From Mycolicibacterium vinylchloridicum (GTDB taxonomy: Bacteria > Actinomycetota > Actinomycetes > Mycobacteriales > Mycobacteriaceae): a stretch of DNA of 32,671 nucleotides. Below are positions 7,998 to 15,045 of this stretch, piece by piece; the first letter of the stretch is position 1; each line of letters starts with the position of its first letter. The notes under the pieces are model-generated. The model had not been told where the DNA came from, searched no databases, and saw only the letters and a list, made by a program, of their open reading frames with translations. The stretch is from the NCBI RefSeq assembly GCF_013404075.1, contig NZ_JACBJQ010000056.1, forward strand, positions 1 through 32,671, in the 5' to 3' direction. A program made the translations under genes and the position numbers.

Positions 7998-9671
7998 TCA
8001 CGACACGCGGCGCCGGACTTCGGCGGCGCGGATGGCCGACCGGAACAGCGGCCCGATGACGCCTGCGAGCTGCTCGGGACGGCCCACCATCGCGTGTGCG
8101 GCACTGCCGAAGACGCCGCGAAGAGCCGCCGAGTCGACGTGGGCCCCGACGGTCAGGCACACGCAGCCGGTGCCCCGCCTGCGGGCTTCGGTCAGCGCCC
8201 GGCGCGCGTCGGCTGCTCCGTACCCGCGTTCGTAGCCGTGGTCGTAGGCCAGGCCGTCCGACAGCACGACGAGCAGACGCCGCGAGGTCCCGCCGCGCTC
8301 CTCGAGCACCTTGCTCCCGTGCCGGATGGCGGCGCCGAGCCGGGAGTACGCCGCGGGTTGCACACTGTTGAGCCTGCGCAGTACCTGGCTGTCCAGATCG
8401 TCGTCCATGCGCTTGATCGGAATGACGTTCACCGCCGAGCGGCCCTGGGAGTTGTATCCGTACAGTGCGACGCGATCGCCGAGGTCGTGCAGTGCGACGA
8501 CGAGGTTGGCCGCGGCAACGAGTTGCTGCTCGTGAACCGTCTTGCCGATTGTGCCTGCCTCGGCGGACGAGCCCGACACGTCGAGCAGAACGAGAATCGA
8601 GAGGTCGCGGCGGCGGCGCAGGCTGTCGAGGTAGACGGCTTCATCCGGCACGGAACAGGCCCTCACCTCGACCCTCGCCGCGACGGCGGCGTCGATGTCG
8701 ATGTCATCGCCCTGGACCTGGCGATGCCGGCGGTGCAGGCCCATACCCAGGCGCGCCAGGGGCCGCCGGAACGCGATCGCGTCGTCGATGGCAGGCGACG
8801 CGTCGGGCGTGATCCGCGGTTCAACTTCGCGCACGGTGCACCAGTCGGGCCGGTACGCCTTGCGATCGACGTCCCACTCGGGATACCTCACCCCCGCTGC
8901 CACGACGTCGGCCCCGACGTCGGTGATGGCCGTGGCTGTCGACGAGACGGCGTGGACGCCGCGCCTGGCCGAATGGGTGCGATGGGTGGGTGAATCCGCT
9001 CCCGGTGGCCCGCCGCCTGAACTGCCGGCACGCGTGGACGACAACAGCTTCTTGAGCCACCTTCCGATGAAGCCGCCGCCACCGACCGGGCTGCTGAACA
9101 TGTCCGGATCGTCGTCGCCCGTGGGTAATTCGCCGTCGTCGAGCTCGTCGAGTGCCCGGTTGCCTTCGCTGCGTGGCACGTGGCCGATTATGTTCTTGTC
9201 ACCCGTTTTCGCCGCGCGGCCGAGGAAGTCGAGTACCGGCTTGGGCCGGATGATCCCGAAGGACGCGGGTGCTTGGACAACCGGCGCCGCACCCTTCGCG
9301 ATCGCCAGCGACTCGGCCTGGCTTCGGCTCGCACTGCTCGAGCCGGCCAGCGCTGCCAGCGTGCCGGGCAGGATGTGGGCGTTGGCCAGAAGTGCGCGGC
9401 GCCCCTCGACGGCGAGATACCGCGTCGCTGTCTTCCGGTTTCCGATCAATGCCTTGACGATATCGACATCGAGACTGCCCGCCGCGATCAGAGAGGCCTG
9501 GACGGCAATCGCCTCGATGGTGGCACGCTGCGTGGCCGCGGGGTCGACGAAGATGCGCTCCCCGTCCGTCCAGGGCGGCGAGTCGGGCTCGCCAGGCACG
9601 ACGACGACCGAGTGCCCGGCGAAGGCCGATGCGACCACGGCCAGCCGAGCGAGTCGATCGTCGTCAGCCAA
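7998..9671 (-). CDS. VWA-domain protein (NorD/CbbO-like partner of the AAA+ ATPase)
   Basis: The protein has 557 residues from the chosen TTG start. The C-terminal third is a von Willebrand A domain with an intact MIDAS motif DVSGS (Asp364, Ser366, Ser368) and the later strand LVVLSDG. The N-terminal part is helical and followed by a Gly/Ser/Pro-rich, acidic linker (about residues 180-250). AAA+/VWA pairs of this kind act as metal- or cofactor-dependent activases. TTG 9671 has GGAGG six bases before it and begins L-A-D-D-D. The longer in-frame ATG (9716) lacks a ribosome site and would run into the operator at 9712-9727. It is the first gene of the operon, divergent from the SDR gene at 9813. 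Confidence 0.85.
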   Translation of the reverse strand: MADDDRLARLAVVASAFAGHSVVVVPGEPDSPPWTDGERIFVDPAATQRATIEAIAVQASLIAAGSLDVDIVKALIGNRKTATRYLAVEGRRALLANAHILPGTLAALAGSSSASRSQAESLAIAKGAAPVVQAPASFGIIRPKPVLDFLGRAAKTGDKNIIGHVPRSEGNRALDELDDGELPTGDDDPDMFSSPVGGGGFIGRWLKKLLSSTRAGSSGGGPPGADSPTHRTHSARRGVHAVSSTATAITDVGADVVAAGVRYPEWDVDRKAYRPDWCTVREVEPRITPDASPAIDDAIAFRRPLARLGMGLHRRHRQVQGDDIDIDAAVAARVEVRACSVPDEAVYLDSLRRRRDLSILVLLDVSGSSAEAGTIGKTVHEQQLVAAANLVVALHDLGDRVALYGYNSQGRSAVNVIPIKRMDDDLDSQVLRRLNSVQPAAYSRLGAAIRHGSKVLEERGGTSRRLLVVLSDGLAYDHGYERGYGAADARRALTEARRRGTGCVCLTVGAHVDSAALRGVFGSAAHAMVGRPEQLAGVIGPLFRSAIRAAEVRRRVS

Positions 9672-9711
9672 CGAACACCTCCACCCTCCCCAAGCCGTCC
9701 CGGACTTGTTG

Positions 9712-9727
9712 ACCAAATATCTGTTCC
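9712..9727 (+). promoter_or_regulatory. Putative operator, site 2 (shared 16-bp motif)
   Basis: ACCAAATATCTGTTCC lies in the divergent promoter region, 40 nt from the VWA start (9671) and 85 nt from the SDR start (9813). It matches site 1 at 13/16 and site 3 at 14/16 positions. One bound regulator here could control both directions. Confidence 0.6.
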
Positions 9728-9747
9728 ACCGTAGAGTCCGACCCTGT

Positions 9748-9761
9748 GCCAGTCAACTGGC
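9748..9761. promoter_or_regulatory. Palindrome GCCAGT-CA-ACTGGC
   Basis: Perfect 6-bp inverted repeat with a 2-nt spacer in the same divergent intergenic region, between site 2 and the SDR start codon. Its symmetry and size suit a dimeric helix-turn-helix regulator. No second copy was found by eye. Confidence 0.35.
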
Positions 9762-9812
9762 CGGTTCGCGACCCGGGGGGCGCATCGACACCGAATTGAC
9801 AAGGGTGGTGCC

Positions 9813-10784
9813 ATGATCGACTTCACCGGCCAAGCGGTGATCGTCACCGGCGCGGGCCGCGGTCTCGGTCGGCTGTACGCACTCGATGTGGCCGGCCGCG
9901 GCGCGGCGGTCGTGGTCAACGATGTCGGGTCGACGATGCGCGGGGACGGGGTGGACACGGGCGTCGCCGATTCGGTGGTCGAGGAGATCACCCGCGCCGG
10001 CGGGCGGGCCGTCGCCTCGTACGACTCGGTCGATACCGCAGCGGGCGGCGCGGCGATCGTGGAGACGGCGATGGGCGCGTTCGGACGCGTGGATGCCGTC
10101 GTCAGCAATGCCGGCATCTTCGGCAGCGTTGCGTTCGAAGACCTTTCGCACGACGACTGGACCCGGATGCTGCGGGTCCACCTCGACGGCGGTTTCCATC
10201 TGGCCCAGCCCGCGTACCGGGCGATGAAGGCAGGAGGAGGTGGCCGATTCGTCTTCATCTCCTCCTCGGCCGGGGCGTTCGGTCAGCCGATGGAAGCGCA
10301 CTACGCGGCGGCCAAGGCCGGCCTGATCGGGCTGACGAATGTCATTGCGATAGAAGGTGAAGCGCACGGAATCCTGGCCAATGCCGTCTTGCCGACAGGG
10401 TTCTCCCGGATGGTGGCCGAGACCGTCGGCGACGAGAAGTTCCTTGCCGAATCCGGTTTCATGCGCGCCATCCGGCCCGAGCTGGTGGTGCCGCTGGTGG
10501 TGTTCTTGGCAAGTACGGCTTGCACTGTCACGCACCGCAACTATTCGGCGTGCGCGCGGCGGTATGCCCGGGTGTTCGTCGGGCTCAGTGAAGGCTGGCT
10601 GGCCGATGCCGATACCGAACCGGCAGCCGAAGACATCGCCGACCATCTCGAGCAGATATCGGCCACTGGCAACTTCATCGTCCCGACGTCGATCGTCGAT
10701 GAGGTCCTGGAGGTCTGCGACCGCCTGGGCGTCAGTGCGATGCCCGGCGGTGCCGAAGTCGAATTTCCCGAACTGCACACCTAG
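9813..10784 (+). CDS. SDR oxidoreductase, hydroxyacyl-CoA dehydrogenase-like
   Basis: The 323 residues form an SDR with cofactor loop TGAGRGLG (residues 12-19), NDVG after beta-2, SNAG, the SSSAG catalytic Ser segment and YAAAK. The N-terminus (FTGQAVIVTGAGRGLGRLYA) and the long insertion after the glycine loop resemble the (3R)-hydroxyacyl-CoA dehydrogenase part of multifunctional enzyme 2/17-beta-HSD4-like proteins, which act on acyl-CoA or steroid-side-chain intermediates. There is no hydratase or sterol-carrier domain. It is divergent from the VWA-AAA+-P450 operon and shares its operator region, so it probably belongs to the same pathway. The substrate is unknown. Confidence 0.9.
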   Translation: MIDFTGQAVIVTGAGRGLGRLYALDVAGRGAAVVVNDVGSTMRGDGVDTGVADSVVEEITRAGGRAVASYDSVDTAAGGAAIVETAMGAFGRVDAVVSNAGIFGSVAFEDLSHDDWTRMLRVHLDGGFHLAQPAYRAMKAGGGGRFVFISSSAGAFGQPMEAHYAAAKAGLIGLTNVIAIEGEAHGILANAVLPTGFSRMVAETVGDEKFLAESGFMRAIRPELVVPLVVFLASTACTVTHRNYSACARRYARVFVGLSEGWLADADTEPAAEDIADHLEQISATGNFIVPTSIVDEVLEVCDRLGVSAMPGGAEVEFPELHT

Positions 10785-10927
10785 TCGACCTCTACCGGCA
10801 GGCGCGCCGGGCCGCTACATCGATCGGCTCGAACGTCGGGTTTGCTGAACACGTTGACGCACAAGGGATTCAGCGTGCAATCACCGGATCGACTCCGGCA
10901 CGTATCGGTTTCATAAAGGAATCGGCG

Positions 10928-10981
10928 CGATCTTGTTTTGGCCACCTGAACCGATACCGTCTTGATGGCCAATCAAGATCG
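10928..10981 (+). promoter_or_regulatory. Leader with two mutually exclusive inverted repeats
   Basis: CGATCTTG (10928-10935) pairs perfectly with CAAGATCG (10974-10981). TCTTGAT (10960-10966) pairs perfectly with ATCAAGA (10972-10978). Both structures need bases 10974-10978, so they cannot form together. The shorter repeat overlaps the ATG at 10965, which argues that translation of the next gene starts downstream. Either a regulatory RNA leader or nested operators could explain the pattern. Confidence 0.4.
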
Positions 10982-10997
10982 TCATGGACGGGGAATC

Positions 10998-12104
10998 GTG
11001 TCACCGAACATCCGCCGCCCGGCGGTCACGTCGGCCGGTTGCGCGGCCCTGATCTTGCTGAGCTGCATCTTCAGTCCCGGTGCCGGTGCCGAACCGAGCC
11101 CGGGCGTGCCCTGCGGCGGCATCATCGAACAGTTCGCCGCTTCGCCAACGGTCGTGCCGGACATGCTCGGCAATGCCGCTTCCGCCGTCGGTGACGCGAT
11201 CCCGGACTCCGCGGCGCTGGCGCCGACTCCTGCCGCAGCGCCTGTGGCAGCCGCTCCCGTCGTCGCCGCGCCGGTGACCGACAGTGCGCTGGTCCCGGCA
11301 GCCCGGGCCGCGGTGCCCATCGTTCCGGTGGCTGCCCTGCCGGTTCCCGTCGTTCCCGCCCCCGTGGTCGTGCCCGCCGCCCCGTTACCTGCGGCTGCGC
11401 CGGCGCCCGTCGCCGTACCCGCCGAAGCCCCCGCGCCGATTGCGGTCGCCGCGCCGCCCGTCGCGGCACCGGTGACCGATGTCGTACCGGTGGCCGACAT
11501 CTCGCCCGCTGCGCCGATCGCCGCACCCGTCCAGGAAGCCGCACCAGTCATGGAAGCCGCCGCGACTCCCCCGGTGGCACCCGTCGAACCCGCACCGCCG
11601 GCCGCGCCGGTCGCCGCAGCTCCGGAGATCCCGGCGACACCGGCAGGAGAGCTGTTCTCGCTCACGCCGGAAGCCGGCGCCGTGCCGGCACCGCCCGCCG
11701 TCGAAGCCGTTCCCGACGCGACCGCCGTCGTGCCGATGGCCGCGCCCGTCGAAGACGCCGCACTCGCCCTCCCGGCTCCGGCACCGGCGGTACCTGTCGT
11801 GGTGCCACCAGTTCCGATGCCGCTGGGCGCGCCGGTGCCTGTCGTCGCCGCTCCCCCGGCCGCGCCTGCCCCGACACTTCCGTCCGCGCTCACCACACTG
11901 CCCTATACCGCGGCGTTGGCGCCGCCGTTGCCAGTGCAGGCGATCGTCGACGCGATACCCGGCGGACAGCTGCTGCCCGACCAGATTCCGTTGCCGCACG
12001 ACCTGGTCTGCGAAGGCACCGCGTGGTCGGCCACGGCGCCCGGCGATGGCACCCAACACAACCAGCACGCCGCGCGGCCACCGTTCTGGGCCGACCAGCC
12101 CTGA
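10998..12104 (+). CDS. Secreted Ala/Pro/Val-rich low-complexity protein
   Basis: From GTG 10998 the product has 368 residues: a basic N-region (NIRR), a hydrophobic stretch (CAALILLSCIFS) and a likely signal-peptidase site after GAGA. Then follow about 270 residues dominated by Ala, Pro and Val in APV/PAP-type repeats, and a conserved-looking end with IPLPHDLVCEG. One Cys near each end of the mature chain (VPCGG and LVCEG) could form a disulfide. No enzymatic motif is seen; a cell-wall-spanning or surface role is plausible. In-frame alternatives are TTG 10962 and ATG 10965, but the latter lies within an inverted repeat and gives an overlong signal n-region. The antisense strand is open over much of this length only because of codon bias. 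Confidence 0.65.
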   Translation: MSPNIRRPAVTSAGCAALILLSCIFSPGAGAEPSPGVPCGGIIEQFAASPTVVPDMLGNAASAVGDAIPDSAALAPTPAAAPVAAAPVVAAPVTDSALVPAARAAVPIVPVAALPVPVVPAPVVVPAAPLPAAAPAPVAVPAEAPAPIAVAAPPVAAPVTDVVPVADISPAAPIAAPVQEAAPVMEAAATPPVAPVEPAPPAAPVAAAPEIPATPAGELFSLTPEAGAVPAPPAVEAVPDATAVVPMAAPVEDAALALPAPAPAVPVVVPPVPMPLGAPVPVVAAPPAAPAPTLPSALTTLPYTAALAPPLPVQAIVDAIPGGQLLPDQIPLPHDLVCEGTAWSATAPGDGTQHNQHAARPPFWADQP

Positions 12105-12107
12105 CGG

Positions 12108-12170
12108 TCACAGGGACTTGCCGACCAGCGCGACCCGGTCCACCAGGCGGTTGGCGTAGCCCTACTCGTC
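12108..12170 (-). pseudogene. Relic of a GAPDH C-terminus
   Basis: Read on the minus strand, this stretch translates as D-E-stop-GYANRLVDRVALVGKSL-stop. That is the characteristic end of glyceraldehyde-3-phosphate dehydrogenase (normally ...DNEWGYxNRLVDLVxLVGKSL), with the Trp codon changed to TAG and an upstream residue lost. Bases further along the minus strand (12171 onward) show no GAPDH similarity. Only about 20 codons remain, a footprint of recombination or gene decay. Confidence 0.75.
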
Positions 12171-12322
12171 GCCTGATCTGGGTATCGGCGTCGATGGCTG
12201 ACTTAGATGAGCGCTTCATCGTTGGCTGCGGAATCTCAATAGACAACTTGATGTTCGAGCAGCAGCATTTCCGTACATGAACGATCAACGCGCCTATCAG
12301 CGGGACATTGCTACGTATCAGG
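12171..12322. other. Intergenic stretch, no gene seen
   Basis: Lower in GC than its surroundings, with one short inverted repeat (ATGA-GCGCT-TCAT) near 12207. I see no credible coding signal; it presumably holds the promoter of the next gene. Confidence 0.4.
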
Positions 12323-12916
12323 ATGATTGAAGTCACTCCGCATCAGCACCGATCGCGATGCACGGTCAGCGCCATCGAAGGGACCACGGTGTCGGTCACG
12401 CTGTCTGGTCCGGCCTCCGGCCGGACGATCATCATGCTCGAGGAACCCGCCCGAAACCCGGTGGCCCAGGACGCGTTGCGGGCACGCCTGCAGGTTGCGA
12501 TGTTCCGTATAGTCACCATTCCCATCGTGGACGGGCTGAGCGCGAAGTCGATCGTCGGGTTCCTCGACCAACTGCAGATCGCGAGCGGACTGCTGGTCGG
12601 TGACGGCGCCGGCGCAGAACTGGCGTGGGACCTTGCGGCCACCCATCGCGAGCGCTTCACCGGGCTGGTGGCGATCGACCGCGGCCACCCGAGGGTACCG
12701 AATGCCGACGGCATCATTCGTGACGGAGATTGTCCCGCAGTCGAAGTCGACACGACCATTCTGGCCGAGGGCAGGTCGGCACACGCCGTTGCCCGCGCCA
12801 GTAGACGTCACGTACACGCCGACTTTCGGCTGGTCGACCTTGCGGGTCCGCGTAGCTCACAGCACTTCACCGCGCAACTGGCCACCGAGATCGTGATGCG
12901 CGCGCTCTCGCGGTGA
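12323..12916 (+). CDS. Small alpha/beta-hydrolase-like protein, probably inactive
   Basis: The 197 residues appear to be a shortened alpha/beta-hydrolase fold. The segment LLVGDGAGAELAWDLAATH matches the nucleophile elbow and following helix, and FTGLVAIDRGHP matches the next strand. The elbow reads G-D-G-A-G instead of G-x-S-x-G, so the catalytic Ser is missing. No clear Asp/His pair can be assigned. Typical hydrolases have 260-300 residues, so the lid and N-terminal strands are also reduced. ATG 12323 was chosen over TTG 12308; neither has a good ribosome site. It ends 2 nt before the stop of the convergent HAD gene. A degenerate or non-catalytic paralogue is the best guess. Confidence 0.55.
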   Translation: MIEVTPHQHRSRCTVSAIEGTTVSVTLSGPASGRTIIMLEEPARNPVAQDALRARLQVAMFRIVTIPIVDGLSAKSIVGFLDQLQIASGLLVGDGAGAELAWDLAATHRERFTGLVAIDRGHPRVPNADGIIRDGDCPAVEVDTTILAEGRSAHAVARASRRHVHADFRLVDLAGPRSSQHFTAQLATEIVMRALSR

Positions 12917-12918
12917 TG

Positions 12919-13935
12919 CTAGCCAAGGTCCCAGCGCTGCAGCGCATCTCGACTGCGTCGATCACCGGCCACCACCATGGCTGCACCGCATCGCCACATC
13001 GCGTCCGCCACCACACGCAGCGCTGAGAGTGCGTCATCGGCACCGCGGGAGGTAACCGTCACGGCGCCATCGGCGACCGTCGTGGCCCAACCGGGTTGGG
13101 GCCCGATCCGCATGCAGGACAGGGGTTCGTGGAGCCCGCGCAGGTCCTCGGCAAGATACGTCGGGCGCAGTCCGCGAGGGGCGAGGATCACATCTGTCGG
13201 CGTACTCACACCGCTGAGCACGAGCATGCTCGGGATGCCCGCGGCATTGGCCGCCGCGATATCGGTGTCCAGGCGGTCGCCCACTACCAGCGGTGCGTGA
13301 AACACGCCGCGAGCCAGCGCATCCCGAAACATCGTCGGAGCCGGTTTGCCGATCACCTCGGGCGTCGTCCCGGTCGCCGCCTGTAGCGCTGCCACCATCG
13401 AGCCGTTGCCGGGCAACAGTCCGCGGTCGGTCGGCAGCGTCAGGTCGGCGTTCGTGGCAACCCACAGTCCACCCTCGCGGATGGCGAGGGTGGCCTCCGC
13501 CAGATCCGCCCAACCGGTGTGCGGTGAATGGCCCTGGACGACGGCGACCGGTGCATCGTTGTGGGAACGCACTGGCGCCAGCCCGACAAGCGCGATCTCG
13601 GCGGCGAGCGAATCGGTGCCCACCACCAGAACCTTGGACTCAGGCGGCAGACGCCGGCTCATTGCGCGCGCGGCACTTTGCGCACTGGTCATGACGTCGC
13701 CGGCGTCAGCCGCAAACCCCAGTGCCACAAGGTGATCTGCGACCTCGCCGGCGCTCCGAGAAGCGTTGTTGGTCACGAAGATCTTGCGAGCAGCAACGGC
13801 CGCAAGCACCTCGACGGCACCCGGCGTCGGCGAGTGTCCGCGAAACACTGTGCCGTCAAGGTCGAGCAGCAGGCAGTCGTACGCATCGACGAGTGACCCG
13901 GGGGCCTGTGCCGTCCGGTCATCGGTATTGGTCAC
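12919..13935 (-). CDS. HAD-IIA (NagD-like) sugar-phosphate/glycerol-phosphate phosphatase
   Basis: This 338-residue HAD phosphatase has motif I DLDGT (nucleophile Asp25, acid Asp27), motif II in FVTNNAS, the family Lys in GKPAP and motif IV VVGDRLDTDI. The overall sequence closely resembles, from memory, M. tuberculosis Rv1692, a glycerol-3-phosphate phosphatase, including the C-terminal domain (QPGWATTVADGAVTV). It starts with GTG 3 nt after the hypE stop and is the last gene of the hypF-C-D-E operon. NagD-type phosphatases are not known hydrogenase maturation factors, so this may be a hitchhiking metabolic gene or a phosphatase for a phosphorylated by-product. Confidence 0.85.
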   Translation of the reverse strand: MTNTDDRTAQAPGSLVDAYDCLLLDLDGTVFRGHSPTPGAVEVLAAVAARKIFVTNNASRSAGEVADHLVALGFAADAGDVMTSAQSAARAMSRRLPPESKVLVVGTDSLAAEIALVGLAPVRSHNDAPVAVVQGHSPHTGWADLAEATLAIREGGLWVATNADLTLPTDRGLLPGNGSMVAALQAATGTTPEVIGKPAPTMFRDALARGVFHAPLVVGDRLDTDIAAANAAGIPSMLVLSGVSTPTDVILAPRGLRPTYLAEDLRGLHEPLSCMRIGPQPGWATTVADGAVTVTSRGADDALSALRVVADAMWRCGAAMVVAGDRRSRDALQRWDLG

Positions 13936-13938
13936 GTA

Positions 13939-15045
13939 TCAGCAGATTCTCGGAAGCTGCTCACCCAGTTCACGTTCGATCACCCGGGTGGTGCCGAACG
14001 CGGTGCGGCCGACAACCATTCCCGGGTGCTCCTCGACCGCGCGGCCGATGACCACCGCCCCCGTTCCCTCGGGCCGGGATCGCATGGCCGCCAATACCGC
14101 TTCGCTGTACGCCGGGTCGACGAATGCCACCAGCTTGCCCTCGTTGGCCACCTGCAGCGGATCGAGTCCGAGGAAACTGCAGGCCGACGCCACCGTGTCC
14201 GGTACCGGGATGAGTTGCTCGTCGAGTTCGACACCGACACCGGAGGTACGGGCGATCTCGACCGCCGACGCGACCAGCCCGCCCCGGGTCGGATCGCGCA
14301 ACACATGGATCGCGCCCGCGTCGGGCGCCGCCGCCAGCATTGCGGCCACCAGCAGATGCAATGGGGCGCTGTCGGTGGTCACCGTCGTCCCGAAGTCGAT
14401 ACCCTCGCGCACACTCATGATCGCCACGCCGTGCTCGCCGATGTTGCCCGACACGATGACGTGGTCGCCGGGCCGGGCCTGCTCGGGTCCGATCCGCACC
14501 CCGTCGGGGACTACGCCCACACCGGCGGTATTGACGAAAAGCCCGTCCGCACTGCCCTTTCCGACGACCTTGGTGTCGCCGGTGACGATATTCACGCCTG
14601 CCTCGGCGGCGGCCTTACCCATCGTCTGGGCGATGACGCCCAGCACCTCGAGCTCCAAACCCTCCTCGATGATGAAGCCGGCGGTCAGCCCGAGCGGCTG
14701 CGCGCCACTGCACGCGAGATCGTTGATGGTGCCGTTGACGGCCAGATCACCAATGTTGCCGCCCGGGAAGAACAACGGGTTGACGACGTAGGAATCGGTG
14801 GTCAGCGCGATGCGCCCACCGGGAACGTTCAACACCGCGGAGTCGCGGGCCGGACCGCCCGCCGACCCGAACGCCGGCAGGAACAGATTCTCGATCAGCT
14901 CTTCGGACAGGATCCCGCCGCCGCCGTGCCCCAGCACGATCCGGCTGGTCTCGCGTAGCGGGAGCGGGCACACCCAATCCGATGGATCGACGGCGACCGA
15001 ATCCATCCCCCGGGTCGCTTCGTTCCTGCCCGCCGAATCAGACAT
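13939..15045 (-). CDS. hypE: Hydrogenase maturation protein HypE
   Basis: HypE dehydrates the carbamoyl group placed on its C-terminal Cys by HypF to a thiocyanate, then donates cyanide to the iron of the [NiFe] active site. The 368-residue protein shows the PurM/AIR-synthase fold: glycine-rich LGHGGGGILSEELI near the start, GGNIGDLAVNGT, and the ATP-site region VTGDTKVVGKG. It ends in the essential PRIC, with the terminal Cys. It overlaps hypD by 8 nt, implying coupling. The N-terminus carries about 35 extra residues (MSDSAGRNEATRG...) before the conserved core, so a later start is possible. Confidence 0.97.
   Translation of the reverse strand: MSDSAGRNEATRGMDSVAVDPSDWVCPLPLRETSRIVLGHGGGGILSEELIENLFLPAFGSAGGPARDSAVLNVPGGRIALTTDSYVVNPLFFPGGNIGDLAVNGTINDLACSGAQPLGLTAGFIIEEGLELEVLGVIAQTMGKAAAEAGVNIVTGDTKVVGKGSADGLFVNTAGVGVVPDGVRIGPEQARPGDHVIVSGNIGEHGVAIMSVREGIDFGTTVTTDSAPLHLLVAAMLAAAPDAGAIHVLRDPTRGGLVASAVEIARTSGVGVELDEQLIPVPDTVASACSFLGLDPLQVANEGKLVAFVDPAYSEAVLAAMRSRPEGTGAVVIGRAVEEHPGMVVGRTAFGTTRVIERELGEQLPRIC

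Noticed and set aside
7079..9671. Reading the AAA+/VWA pair as CbbQ/CbbO of the Calvin-cycle genes at 28879-30848
   Set aside because: The pair is about 20 kb away, in an operon with a P450 and SDR and its own operators; no RuBisCO is near. A functional link is not excluded but is not supported.
10781..10972. Short minus-strand frame ending SGPARLPVEVD, faintly like a P450 C-terminus
   Set aside because: Only about ten residues are suggestive and no heme motif is present, so it could be chance; a BLASTX of 10785-10960 would decide.
10982..11896. Long minus-strand frame rich in Gly, Ala and Thr, resembling a PE_PGRS-type protein
   Set aside because: It is the exact antisense of the Ala/Pro-rich secreted protein; GC-rich codon bias keeps it open. 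The plus strand has the signal peptide and a structured leader.
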